Assembly (NCBI GenBank): GCA_036274895.1
Contig: DASUEU010000037.1
Span: 342,921 to 406,920, forward strand
Source: CALMKX01 sp036274895
Lineage (GTDB): Bacteria; Acidobacteriota; Thermoanaerobaculia; Multivoradales; SZUA-115
Length of the DNA stretch: 64,000 bases
Reading direction: 5' to 3'
Shown: positions 8,000 to 16,518 of the stretch, piece after piece
Layout of the letters: each line of letters opens with the position of its first letter
Position numbering within the stretch: the first letter of the stretch is position 1
Translations under genes and position numbers: made by a program
The notes under the pieces: generated by a model
Seen by the model: only the letters and a program-made list of their open reading frames with translations
Databases searched by the model: none
Told to the model about the DNA's origin: nothing

Positions 8000-9563
8000 G
8001 AGCGACCCTTCCAGCCCCACCGGTGTGGAGTCTAGCCCCGAGCGCCGGCGCCGCCGCGCCGGGATCCTGCTCCACCCGACCTCGCTGCCCGGGCCGTTCG
8101 GCGTCGGGGACCTCGGCCCCGCGGCCATGGCCTTCCTGTCCTGGGCGCACGCGGCGGGGCAAAGCGTCTGGCAGGTGCTGCCCCTCGGCCCCACCGGCTA
8201 CGGCGACTCGCCCTACGGGCTGCTCTCCTCCTTCGCCGGCAACCCCTTCCTGATCTCACCCGAGGCCCTGGTGGAGGACGGCCTGCTCCACGCGAGCGAG
8301 CTGCACCACGTACCCCGCTCGCGGGCTGACCGGGTGGACTCTCACAAGTTCGGCCCCTGGAAGGAGGCGATCCTGCGGGCCAGCTGGGGCCAGTTCGAGG
8401 CCGATGCGCCGCCCGGCCTCGCCGCAGAGCTGGCAGCTTTCTGCGCCCAGGAGGGCCCGGCCTGGCTCGACGACTGGAGCCTCTTCATCGCCCTCAAACG
8501 GCGCCACCGAGGCCGGCCCTGGCCGGAGTGGCAGGCGCCCCTGGCCCGCCGCGAGCCCGGGGCCCTGGCCCAGGCCCGGGAGGAACTGGCCGAGGAGATC
8601 GCCTTCCACGCCTTCGTCCAGTTCCTCTTCTTCCGCCAGTGGAAGGCCCTGCGCCGCCGCGCGGCCGAGCTGTCGATCGAGATCCTGGGCGATCTGCCGA
8701 TCTACGTGGCCCTGGACAGCGCCGACGTGTGGTGCGCGCCCCATCTCTTCGAGCTCGATGCGCGCTTCCAGCCCACGGCGGTCTCCGGCGTGCCGCCGGA
8801 CGCCTTCACCGCCGACGGCCAGCTGTGGGGCACGCCGGTCTATGACTGGGGGGCCCACCACGCCGAGGGCTATGCCTGGTGGGCGGCGCGCATCGGCGCC
8901 AGCCTGCGCTTCGTCGACCAGCTGCGCATCGACCACTTCCGCGGCTTCGCCGGCTGGTGGCGGGTGCCGGCCGACGCGCCAACCGCCGCCGGGGGCCGCT
9001 GGGTGCCGGGACCGGGGCTCGCGCTGTTCCAAGCCGTGGCGGCGCAGCTCGGGCCGCTGCCGTTGATCGCCGAGGATCTCGGCGTGATCACGCCGGACGT
9101 GCGCCGGCTCCTCGCCGACCTCGGCGTGCCGGGGATGAAGGTGCTCCAGTTCGCCTTCGCCGACGAGGACAGTGACTATCTGCCCCATCACTACGAGCCT
9201 CATTGCGTGGTCTACACCGGCACCCACGACAACGACACCGCCCGCGGCTGGTTCGCCCACGCCGGCACCGAGGAGCGCCGCCGCGCGGCCGACTACCTAG
9301 GGGTGGAGGGTGGCGCCCGCATCGAGTGGGCGATGATCCGCGCCGCCTACACCTCGGTGGCCGATCTCGCCGTCGTGCCCATGCAGGACGCCCTCGGCCT
9401 GGGCAGCCGGGCGAGGATGAACACCCCCGGCAAGCCCGGTGGCAACTGGCTGTGGCGGGTACGGGAGGAGGACGTGCACGACGGCACCGCCGCCCGACTC
9501 CGGCGGTTGGTGGAGGTCACGGGGCGGGTGCCAAAGGTCTCGGCCTCACAAGCGGAGCACTGA
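7998..9563 (+). CDS. malQ: 4-alpha-glucanotransferase (amylomaltase)
   Basis: A 521-residue GH77 enzyme that transfers alpha-1,4-glucan segments between maltodextrins in the cytoplasm. It shows the family N terminus R-A-G-I-L-L-H-P-T-S-L-P-G-P-F-G, the block G-P-T-G-Y-G-D-S-P-Y, the nucleophile region L-R-I-D-H-F-R-G-F, the acid/base segment L-I-A-E-D-L-G-V-I-T, and the transition-state Asp in Y-T-G-T-H-D-N-D-T. Length is typical. The ATG at 7998 has AGGA five bases before it and shares a CATG with the start of the divergent DUF4032 gene. A GTG at about 8025 would give a shorter N terminus closer to the family average. It opens the large alpha-glucan region. Confidence 0.95.
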   Translation: MSDPSSPTGVESSPERRRRRAGILLHPTSLPGPFGVGDLGPAAMAFLSWAHAAGQSVWQVLPLGPTGYGDSPYGLLSSFAGNPFLISPEALVEDGLLHASELHHVPRSRADRVDSHKFGPWKEAILRASWGQFEADAPPGLAAELAAFCAQEGPAWLDDWSLFIALKRRHRGRPWPEWQAPLARREPGALAQAREELAEEIAFHAFVQFLFFRQWKALRRRAAELSIEILGDLPIYVALDSADVWCAPHLFELDARFQPTAVSGVPPDAFTADGQLWGTPVYDWGAHHAEGYAWWAARIGASLRFVDQLRIDHFRGFAGWWRVPADAPTAAGGRWVPGPGLALFQAVAAQLGPLPLIAEDLGVITPDVRRLLADLGVPGMKVLQFAFADEDSDYLPHHYEPHCVVYTGTHDNDTARGWFAHAGTEERRRAADYLGVEGGARIEWAMIRAAYTSVADLAVVPMQDALGLGSRARMNTPGKPGGNWLWRVREEDVHDGTAARLRRLVEVTGRVPKVSASQAEH

Positions 9564-9595
9564 ACGATAGCCCTGCACCAGGGAAGGAGCCCATA

Positions 9596-10204
9596 GTGGA
9601 GTGTCTCCGCACCGAGATCATCGAGGCCCAGAAAGCCTACTACGACCTGACAAGGTGGAAGCTCCTCGTGGTCGCCGCCCTGGGCGCAGCCTCGATGGGA
9701 CTTGGCGCCGACCAACCCGTCTCCGGCATCAGATACCTCATCGCCTTGATCCCACTGGCCTGCAACTACGTAGACCTTCTCTGCTACACAGTCCGGCTGC
9801 GCATCCTGGTAATCCACTATTGGCTCGTCCATGCGCAGAACTCGCACGACTCAAACTGGCAGGTCGACTATGAGAAGTTTGCAGCGAGGGCGCGCAACCT
9901 TTCCATCAAGGGTGCAGTAACGCCCCGCGCTCGCCTCAGCGCATTCGGCTTCGAGGACCTTGCGAACCTGGGCGCAACCGTTGTCTCATGTCTATTGATC
10001 CTGCTGATCGAAGGCTGGTCCTTTATAGAGCAGAGCCGTTTCTCAACGGAGACCGCACAACTCTGCAACTCGCTCTCCGCGCTGGCAGGCCTCTTGCTCG
10101 CGCTCTCCTTTTGGCGAGGCTACCGGCAGCGCACCGGAGCCTTGGCTTCACTCTCGACAGCCTACCGAGATGAGCGGCAACGCGCTCCCACTGATCCACA
10201 ATAG
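9596..10204 (+). CDS. Multi-pass membrane protein of unknown function
   Basis: A 202-residue protein starting at GTG 9596, chosen because AAGGAG lies six bases upstream; the frame is open further upstream but overlaps malQ. It has a short charged N-terminal helix (E-I-I-E-A-Q-K-A-Y-Y-D-L-T-R-W-K) and about four membrane segments, two near residues 20-60 and two near 130-190. A conserved-looking C-N-Y-V-D-L-L-C-Y turn joins the first pair. I do not recognise a characterised family. Base composition is visibly lower in G+C than the flanking malQ and amylase genes. It overlaps the start of the next gene by 35 bases, so the two are probably co-transferred and co-expressed. Confidence 0.75.
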   Translation: MECLRTEIIEAQKAYYDLTRWKLLVVAALGAASMGLGADQPVSGIRYLIALIPLACNYVDLLCYTVRLRILVIHYWLVHAQNSHDSNWQVDYEKFAARARNLSIKGAVTPRARLSAFGFEDLANLGATVVSCLLILLIEGWSFIEQSRFSTETAQLCNSLSALAGLLLALSFWRGYRQRTGALASLSTAYRDERQRAPTDPQ

Positions 10205-11504
10205 CTCACTCACACCACTCCTGCGGTGCGAGTATCAGCTCGAGGATCTGCGAGCACTTCGCTCTTTCCTCGACCATGCCGGAACCTTTTGCTTCGATGC
10301 CCTGGGAACCGGGCTGTACTCTGCCTCCGCGGCTTCGGGAGCCACTGCTGAGTCGAGTGGCTATAAGCATGCCTGGGTACGCGACAACGTCTACATCGCG
10401 TATGGCTTGCGAGTTGACGGCCAGGTGGAGGCTGCCAAGGCAGCCGTCCTTGCTTTGGCAAGGTACTTCCTGATGCACCAGCAGAGGTTCCTGGAGGTCA
10501 TCGCCAGCCCTTCTGTCGGTGCTGACAAGATGTTACGACCCCACGTGCGGTTCGATGCTGAGACACTCGGGGAGCTGACCGAGGAGTGGGAACACGCTCA
10601 GAATGACGCGCTGGGTTATTTTCTCTGGATCTTCTGTCTGATGATCCGGAGAGGCGATTGTGAGCTTGCTCCAGATCACGATCACCTGCTGAACTTCATG
10701 ACCCAGTACTTCGCAGCCATCCAGTACTGGCACGACGAAGACAGTGGGCACTGGGAAGAGGATCGCAAGGTTAGTGCTTCGAGTATCGGCGTCGTCGTAT
10801 CTGGACTGAGGGAACTACAGGAACTTCTTCGCTCACCCACAGGGAGCAGGTTGAGTAGACTCATACAGCCGGCTCGAGTCGAGTGGCTAGTAACCCAGGG
10901 TCGGCGGACACTTGCCAAGATTCTTCCCGCCGAGAGCCTACCGAGTCACGGACGCTCCGGGCGCCGCCACGACGCAGCTCTGCTCTTCCTGGTCGAGCCC
11001 CTTCGACTCGTGGAGGGTGCGTCGGCCTTGCAGATTGTGCGGGACATTCGGGAGCAACTTCAGGGAGACCACGGCATACGTCGCTACAAGGGCGACTCCT
11101 ACTGGGGCGCCAACTACCGCTCCCACCTGACCGCCGACCAGCGAACTGCCTCGCTGAATTCGGTTCGGAAACTGAGAGAGAGCCTCTCGCACGATGGTCT
11201 CGAGGCTCAATGGTGCATCTTCGATCCGCTTCTATCAGCCTTCTATGGCCGCATGTACTTGCGTTCCGGCAGCGGCGAGCACCTCGCGCAACAAATAATG
11301 TACCTGAACCGCTCTTTAGGTCAGTTGACCGGTGAGGACTGCGGCTTCCCTTCGTTGCGTTGTCCTGAACTTTACTTCCTCGAGCAGGGCCGCTACGTTC
11401 CGAACGATCATACCCCGCTCCTCTGGACCCAGGCGAACCTTCTCGTGGCGTTGAATGCCATGGAGGATTCCTTGCGCTCAGGGCGAAGCGAGGGGGAGGC
11501 ATGA
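10170..11504 (+). CDS. GH15 / phosphorylase-kinase-like glucan protein
   Basis: A 444-residue protein with the (alpha/alpha)6 barrel signature shared by GH15 glucoamylases and the N-terminal region of phosphorylase kinase alpha/beta subunits: Y-K-H-A-W-V-R-D-N-V-Y-I-A-Y-G near residues 65-80, E-W-E-H-A-Q-N-D-A-L-G-Y near 140, and I-R-R-Y-K-G-D-S-Y-W-G near 305. No signal peptide is seen, so it is likely cytoplasmic. It may hydrolyse or bind maltodextrin or glycogen; which of these cannot be told. The start overlaps the preceding membrane-protein gene by 35 bases, and the stop overlaps the amylase start by four bases (ATGA). G+C is lower than that of its neighbours, which suggests acquisition by transfer. 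Confidence 0.8.
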   Translation: MSGNALPLIHNSSLTPLLRCEYQLEDLRALRSFLDHAGTFCFDALGTGLYSASAASGATAESSGYKHAWVRDNVYIAYGLRVDGQVEAAKAAVLALARYFLMHQQRFLEVIASPSVGADKMLRPHVRFDAETLGELTEEWEHAQNDALGYFLWIFCLMIRRGDCELAPDHDHLLNFMTQYFAAIQYWHDEDSGHWEEDRKVSASSIGVVVSGLRELQELLRSPTGSRLSRLIQPARVEWLVTQGRRTLAKILPAESLPSHGRSGRRHDAALLFLVEPLRLVEGASALQIVRDIREQLQGDHGIRRYKGDSYWGANYRSHLTADQRTASLNSVRKLRESLSHDGLEAQWCIFDPLLSAFYGRMYLRSGSGEHLAQQIMYLNRSLGQLTGEDCGFPSLRCPELYFLEQGRYVPNDHTPLLWTQANLLVALNAMEDSLRSGRSEGEA

Positions 11505-13246
11505 TGAGAGCTGTAGCCGCCTCTGTAGCACTACTTCCCTTGCTAGTGGCCAGCCACGGCAGCCCCGAGGGGCTCCTGCGCCATCATTTCCAGGAGAGCG
11601 AGAATCGCCTCCTCCTTTTCTCCGGCGCAGACACTGAGAAGGTGGATCCCCGCTTTCGCGGGGATGACGGAGCGAGCACTCAAGACGCCGAGCGGGGGCT
11701 CGGCGCTCCCAGGACCCTTGCCCCTCCTCCTCCCGCCTGGCAGCTGGACTGGGCTCAAGGGGCGGTGTTCTACCAGGTCTTCGTGCGCAGCTTCGCCGAC
11801 TCGGACGGGGACGGCGTCGGTGACTTCAAGGGCCTGATCGCCAAGCTCGACTACTTGAACGACGGCGACCCGGCGACGGCGACCGACCTGGGGGTCGAGG
11901 GGCTGTGGCTGATGCCGGTCTTCGAGTCCCCCAGCTACCACGGCTACGACGTGGTGGACTACGAGCGCATCGAGGCCGACTACGGCACCGCGGCCGACTT
12001 TGAGCGCTTCCTGGCCGAGGCCCACCGCCGCGGGATGAAGGTGATCCTCGACCTGATGGTCAATCACACCTCGAGCCAGCACCCGTGGTTCGTCGAGTCG
12101 GCCCGCTCGCCGGAGTCCCCCAAGCGCGACTGGTACGTCTGGCGGACGGACGATCCGGGCTGGCGCCAGCCCTGGGGCAATGGCCCGACCTGGCACCAGA
12201 AGAACGGCGCCTTCTACTACGGCATCTTCTGGAGCGGCATGCCGGACTTGAACTTCGCCACACCGGCGGTGCGGGCGGAGGTGAAGCGCCTGGCTGACCT
12301 CTGGCTCGAACGCGGGGTGGACGGTTTCCGCCTGGACGCCGCCCGCCACCTCTTCGCCGACGGGCCGGGGGACCAGCAAAACGACCGCCCCGAGACCTAC
12401 GCCTTCTGGCGGGAGCTCGCAGCCCACGTGCGGGCTCGCCACCCGCAGGCCCTGCTGGTGGGAGAGAACTGGACGACCACCGAGATCATCGCCTCCTACT
12501 ACGACGCCCTGCCGATGAGCTTCAACTTCCCCCTGGCGAGTTCCTTGATCGACGCCGTGGCCAAGGGCGATGCCTCGGCCGTGGCCTACAAGCTCGATGA
12601 GATGGCCCAGCTCTACCCCTCCGGGGCCCTCGATGCGCCCTTCCTCTCCAACCACGACATGCCTCGCCTGGCCACTCAGCTCGGGGGGGACCCGGCCCGG
12701 GTGCGCGCCGCCCTCCAGATCCTGCTGACCCTGCCGGGGACGCCCTTCGTCTACTACGGCGACGAGCTGGGCCTCGTCAACGGCCCCGGCCGGGAGGACC
12801 AGCACAAGCGCACGCCCATGCCCTGGGACGCGAGCCCGGGCGGCGGCTTCACGGCCGGCAAGCCGTGGTTCGCCTTCGCCCCGGGCAAGGAGACCGTGAA
12901 CGTGGCCGCTGAGAGCGCCGACCCCGGCTCGGTCCTCTCGCGGGTGCGGCGCTTCCTGGCCCTGCGGCGGGGCTCCGAGGCCCTGCGCAAGGGCAAGCTG
13001 ACACTGGTGCCGGGCTCACCGGCCCAGGACGGCCGGCTGCTCGCCTTCCTGCGCGAGGCGCCCGGGGAACGGCTGCTGGTGGTGCATAACGTGACCGGGG
13101 AAAGGGTGGTGGACCGGTTGAAGGTGGGAGCGGCGAGCCTGGAGGCGATGGAGGTGCCCGCCGGGGCGGGGGCGCGGGCGGTGGAAGGGGCGATCGAGGT
13201 CGAGCTGCCGCCCCTCAGCGCTGCCGTGTGGCGGATCCGGCGGTAG
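11501..13246 (+). CDS. Secreted GH13 alpha-amylase family enzyme with palindromic repeat in its leader
   Basis: A 581-residue GH13 enzyme cleaving alpha-glucosidic bonds of starch-like polymers. Residues 1-20 look like a signal peptide. Residues 21-78 are low in conservation and contain an in-frame palindromic repeat encoding D-P-R-F-R-G-D-D-G (49-57). The catalytic barrel starts at about 85 with G-A-V-F-Y-Q-V-F-V-R-S-F. Region I is D-L-M-V-N-H, region II G-F-R-L-D-A-A-R-H (nucleophile Asp), region III V-G-E-N-W (acid Glu) and region IV F-L-S-N-H-D. A C-terminal beta domain follows. Start ATG at 11501 overlaps the GH15 stop. Convergent with the glucodextranase-C-like gene. Export probably places it in the periplasm or outside. 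Confidence 0.93.
   Translation: MMRAVAASVALLPLLVASHGSPEGLLRHHFQESENRLLLFSGADTEKVDPRFRGDDGASTQDAERGLGAPRTLAPPPPAWQLDWAQGAVFYQVFVRSFADSDGDGVGDFKGLIAKLDYLNDGDPATATDLGVEGLWLMPVFESPSYHGYDVVDYERIEADYGTAADFERFLAEAHRRGMKVILDLMVNHTSSQHPWFVESARSPESPKRDWYVWRTDDPGWRQPWGNGPTWHQKNGAFYYGIFWSGMPDLNFATPAVRAEVKRLADLWLERGVDGFRLDAARHLFADGPGDQQNDRPETYAFWRELAAHVRARHPQALLVGENWTTTEIIASYYDALPMSFNFPLASSLIDAVAKGDASAVAYKLDEMAQLYPSGALDAPFLSNHDMPRLATQLGGDPARVRAALQILLTLPGTPFVYYGDELGLVNGPGREDQHKRTPMPWDASPGGGFTAGKPWFAFAPGKETVNVAAESADPGSVLSRVRRFLALRRGSEALRKGKLTLVPGSPAQDGRLLAFLREAPGERLLVVHNVTGERVVDRLKVGAASLEAMEVPAGAGARAVEGAIEVELPPLSAAVWRIRR
11644..11671. repeat. Intragenic palindromic (REP-like) repeat
   Basis: A hairpin with arms ATCCCCGC (11646-11653) and GCGGGGAT (11658-11665) around a four-base loop, followed by GACGG. 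It is the same element as the inverted pair at 41.36 and 41.43 kb. Here it lies in frame inside the amylase leader and is translated as D-P-R-F-R-G-D-D-G. Confidence 0.85.
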
Positions 13247-13279
13247 GGGCGCGGTCACCGCGCCCCCAACCGGAAGCCC

Positions 13280-14263
13280 TCACGGCTTGATCTCCGCCGG
13301 CACCACGCCCGGTAGGACCACCGGCCGTTCGTCCTGCGCGTCCCAGCCGCGCAGCAACCGCTCCTGGCTCTCCCCCGGCGGCACCAACAGGTCGACCACC
13401 GGTGGCTGGAGCGCGCCGTTCTCTCGACCGCCCCCCAACCGCTCCCGCCAGCTGCCCGGCGAGATCGGCAGGTTCATCAGCCGGGCCTCCTGCTGCTCTC
13501 TCAGCCCGAGCACCGAGCCGATACCCGTCTCCTGGTGGATGTCCGCCGCCGTCACCACCAGGAGGTAGCCCCAATCCGGCGACGCCGGAGCGCCCAGGAA
13601 CGAATCGGGCACGAAGAAGCTCACCGTATTGCCGCGCACCCTGACCCGATTGGGGAAATAGACCCGGGTCTCCAAATCTGCGGGCACCGACTTCTTGAGC
13701 TCTGCCACGGCAGCGTCCTGCTCCGGCGTGCCCCCCGAACCTTCGGCCTTCTGCACCTCGGTCATCGCCCCGAGCACGATCTTCGACAGTAGCTCCCGCG
13801 CCTCGTTCGGCCGTGGGGTCAGGCAGATCGCGCGGTCCCAGGCGAACTCCGGGGCGATCTGCGCCTTGCGCCCGGGGAGAGTGGAGACTCCCCCCGAGCC
13901 AGGCTGACGATCGCGATCGACGTAGAGGTCGATGTTGAACGTGTAGAAGCCGAAGCGGAACACCTGGTCCATCGGTGTCCCGAGGGCGTCGAAGGCACCA
14001 CGGCTCGGCGTGCGGACGGGCCGGGCGAAGGTGACGGCGAACTCCGTGCCGTCCCCCTCGCGCTCGGCAACGACCGACAGCACGTCGAGCTCCCCCTTGG
14101 CGAAATCCCCGACGGTGGGATAGAGCAGGCCGCCGTCACCGTGGTCATCTCCCCTCGGATCGGCGAGCTCCCACAGCTTCGCGCCGGCCCCAACCGGGCT
14201 CGCGGTACCGATCAACATCGCCACCAACGGGCCCACCACCATCCAGATCCGCAGATTCTTCAC
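13280..14263 (-). CDS. Secreted glucodextranase-C-like (PF09985-type) glucan-binding protein
   Basis: A 327-residue exported protein with signal peptide (about residues 1-26). The mature N terminus has the pattern D-P-x-G-D-D-H-G-D-G-x-L-x-Y-P-T, then F-x-x-G-E-L-D-V-L. This pattern marks the glucodextranase C-terminal binding-module family, normally found attached to amylolytic enzymes. Conserved W-D-R-A-I-C-L-T-P and W-G-Y-L-L-V-V-T blocks follow, matching the neighbouring 262-residue protein. Here the module is a stand-alone secreted protein. It is the last gene of the - strand glucan locus, nine bases after the barrel gene. Role inferred: capture of alpha-glucan at the cell envelope. Confidence 0.8.
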   Translation of the reverse strand: MKNLRIWMVVGPLVAMLIGTASPVGAGAKLWELADPRGDDHGDGGLLYPTVGDFAKGELDVLSVVAEREGDGTEFAVTFARPVRTPSRGAFDALGTPMDQVFRFGFYTFNIDLYVDRDRQPGSGGVSTLPGRKAQIAPEFAWDRAICLTPRPNEARELLSKIVLGAMTEVQKAEGSGGTPEQDAAVAELKKSVPADLETRVYFPNRVRVRGNTVSFFVPDSFLGAPASPDWGYLLVVTAADIHQETGIGSVLGLREQQEARLMNLPISPGSWRERLGGGRENGALQPPVVDLLVPPGESQERLLRGWDAQDERPVVLPGVVPAEIKP

Positions 14264-14272
14264 ATCGATCTC

Positions 14273-16474
14273 CTAGAACCGGACCTTCATGAAGACCTTC
14301 AGCCGCTGCTGCTCGAAGTCGCGAGTCTCGAGGCTGTTCCAGCCGCCGAAACGGCCACGGAAGCCCGGCGAGCCCACCGGCACGTTGTTGCTGGCGGAGG
14401 TCGCCTCGTCGGCGAACTGCACCACGAAGCCGCTGCCGAAGTCGGGATCGAAGTCGCCGAAGTTGTACTCGTAGTTGGCGCCGAACTCCGCACCGCCGAG
14501 GTCGTAGTGCGCGTAGAGCATGACCTTGTTCTTCTGGTGGTCGCCGGAGGCCAGCTCGTGCAGCTGGTAGGCCTGGAAGGCGGTGTTGCCGTCCTCGAGC
14601 TCGGCGTCGTAGTACTCGTAGGTCAGCGAGCCGTAGAGCCGATTGCTCAGCTGGTAGCCGGCCCCGAGCTGCAACATCATGTAGGACAGGTCACGATCGT
14701 CGTCCGACAGCGAGTCGAACGGTTTCCACTGGTAACCGGTCACGCCGTTGACGGTGATCACCGGCGGGTTGCCGTAGATGTCCGCCGTGGTGTTGCCGGT
14801 CGAATAGAAGTTGCGGTTGCCGGCGCACGCCCCGCCGCCGCCCGGGCAGTCGCCCGCCTGGTAGGGCAGGAAGCGGGCCTCGTTGAGACGTTTGTCGGTC
14901 TCGTCGACGAACTTGATCTTGCCGAACAGGTCGACACCACGGCCGACGTCGATCAGGTAACGGCCGGAAAGCACCGCGATCTTGGTCTCCTTGTCCTGGA
15001 ACGGCGCGTAGGCGCTGCGGAAGTTGTGGCCCACGCCGGTGTCCAGCTCGTGCACCGGGAAGACGCTCGAGGTCACCGAACGGCTGGGGTCGTCGAAGGC
15101 TTGCCAGTTGGTGTTGTAGTCGATCCAGCTGTACTCGGCCTTGAGCTCGAGGTCACCGATCGTCCAGCTCGGCACGATGGTGAAGCCCTTCCAACCGATC
15201 ACCGTCTCGGCCATCGGCTCCTCGAAGTCGGTGAACTCGTTGTCGACGTTGATCGTCGCCACCTGCTGGGCGCTACCTTGCCAGCCACCGTAGCCGATGC
15301 GGGTGGGGTTGCCGCCGAAGACGCCGAACGCCGCGTTGGACGGACCGGGGAACGCCCAGGCCGCGTCGTGGCCCTCGGTCAGAAGCACATCGGCCTCGCG
15401 GCGGGCAGCCATCATCGACACGTACTCGGCGCCGATGTCGAAGGCCTCGATCGAGAACGACAAGCCGTTGTCGAAGGGATCGTTGATGTCGACGTTGAGC
15501 TTGATGGCGTCGTCGGAAAGCTCACCGGCCGGCACCGGAGAGAAGCCGGAGAGACCGAAGAAGTTGGCCGGTGCGCCCAGCTCGGGGATCGAGTCCGCGG
15601 AGGACTTGTAGTACATGGCGCGGATGTCAAAGGTCGAGCTGGGGTGCACGCCGAGGCGGGCACCGACCACGGTGTTGCGGAAGCGGGTGCGGATGTCCCG
15701 GCCGTCGTCGCGGTTGCGGTCGAAGTTGTCGACCTCGATGTCGTTGACGTACTGGACCACGCCGGTGATGTCGAAGGTCGAGCTGGGCGTGAAGCCGAGC
15801 TGGAGGCCGTAGGCGGCATCCTGGGCGTGATAGGTGCCGGTCTGGAAGTTCGGGCCGGCCCACAGGCGGGGTAGCGAGATGCGCGCGAAGTCGTAGGTGA
15901 ACTTGCGGCCGGCGGCGGAGCCCTGGAAGAGCAGGCCGGAGCCGTTGTCACGGTCGATGTAGCGGATCTTGCCGATGGTGAAGGGATCGAACATGCCCCA
16001 GTCCGAGGAGCCGACGGTCACCTGGTCGACCCAGCTGTAGCCCGGTCGCAGGGTGACGGTCAGACCGCGGAACTTCACGTACTGGGCCGAGCGCGAGTCG
16101 AACTCGCCGCAGTCGCCCGAGACGCAGGGGTTGTTCGGATCGATGAAGTTGCTGCGCCCGCCGAAGCCGCCGAAGTTGGTCCAGAAGTTCTGGTTGAAAC
16201 GGGACTGGATGCGCCCCGAGACCTCGACGTGCTTGCTGGGCTTGGCCGACAGCAGCAGCTCGAGCTCGGTGCCCTGGCCGTTGTTGCCGTAGGCCTCCGA
16301 GGGGATGGTGGTGAAGCTGTAGAGGCCGCCGCTGTCGCGCGCGGTCGACCAGAGGAACTTGGTGTAGTCGACGCCGCTCCAGGTCAGCTTCTGGGTGTCC
16401 TCGGCCAGGGCGGACCCGGCGGCGAGGCCCAGGAGCCCCAAGACAGCGAGCCAGATTCTCGATCGTGATCTCAT
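14273..16474 (-). CDS. Large outer-membrane beta-barrel protein of the glucan locus
   Basis: A 733-residue protein with signal peptide (residues 1-24, ending A-L-A) and long alternating amphipathic strands rich in Y, F, G, N and D. It ends in K-V-R-F, a C-terminal phenylalanine typical of BAM-assembled barrels. No TonB box or plug domain is evident, so it is not a SusC-type transporter; a porin-like channel is more likely. Four Cys occur as C-V-S-G-D-C and a D-C-P-G-G-G-G-A-C-A-G loop. It is flanked by two glucodextranase-C-like genes, and upstream lie malG, malF and malE on the same strand. This context suggests a maltodextrin channel. The start at 16474 has GAGGAG nine bases upstream. Confidence 0.8.
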   Translation of the reverse strand: MRSRSRIWLAVLGLLGLAAGSALAEDTQKLTWSGVDYTKFLWSTARDSGGLYSFTTIPSEAYGNNGQGTELELLLSAKPSKHVEVSGRIQSRFNQNFWTNFGGFGGRSNFIDPNNPCVSGDCGEFDSRSAQYVKFRGLTVTLRPGYSWVDQVTVGSSDWGMFDPFTIGKIRYIDRDNGSGLLFQGSAAGRKFTYDFARISLPRLWAGPNFQTGTYHAQDAAYGLQLGFTPSSTFDITGVVQYVNDIEVDNFDRNRDDGRDIRTRFRNTVVGARLGVHPSSTFDIRAMYYKSSADSIPELGAPANFFGLSGFSPVPAGELSDDAIKLNVDINDPFDNGLSFSIEAFDIGAEYVSMMAARREADVLLTEGHDAAWAFPGPSNAAFGVFGGNPTRIGYGGWQGSAQQVATINVDNEFTDFEEPMAETVIGWKGFTIVPSWTIGDLELKAEYSWIDYNTNWQAFDDPSRSVTSSVFPVHELDTGVGHNFRSAYAPFQDKETKIAVLSGRYLIDVGRGVDLFGKIKFVDETDKRLNEARFLPYQAGDCPGGGGACAGNRNFYSTGNTTADIYGNPPVITVNGVTGYQWKPFDSLSDDDRDLSYMMLQLGAGYQLSNRLYGSLTYEYYDAELEDGNTAFQAYQLHELASGDHQKNKVMLYAHYDLGGAEFGANYEYNFGDFDPDFGSGFVVQFADEATSASNNVPVGSPGFRGRFGGWNSLETRDFEQQRLKVFMKVRF

Positions 16475-16518
16475 GGTGTTCTCCTCAATCTCATGGCAAG
16501 CGATCTGCGCCGGGGCCC

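Noticed and set aside
14141..15874. Open + strand frame of 577 codons opposite the outer-membrane barrel gene.
   Set aside because: Composition is dominated by V, H, R and L with no recognisable fold, and the - strand frame has a signal peptide and C-terminal Phe.
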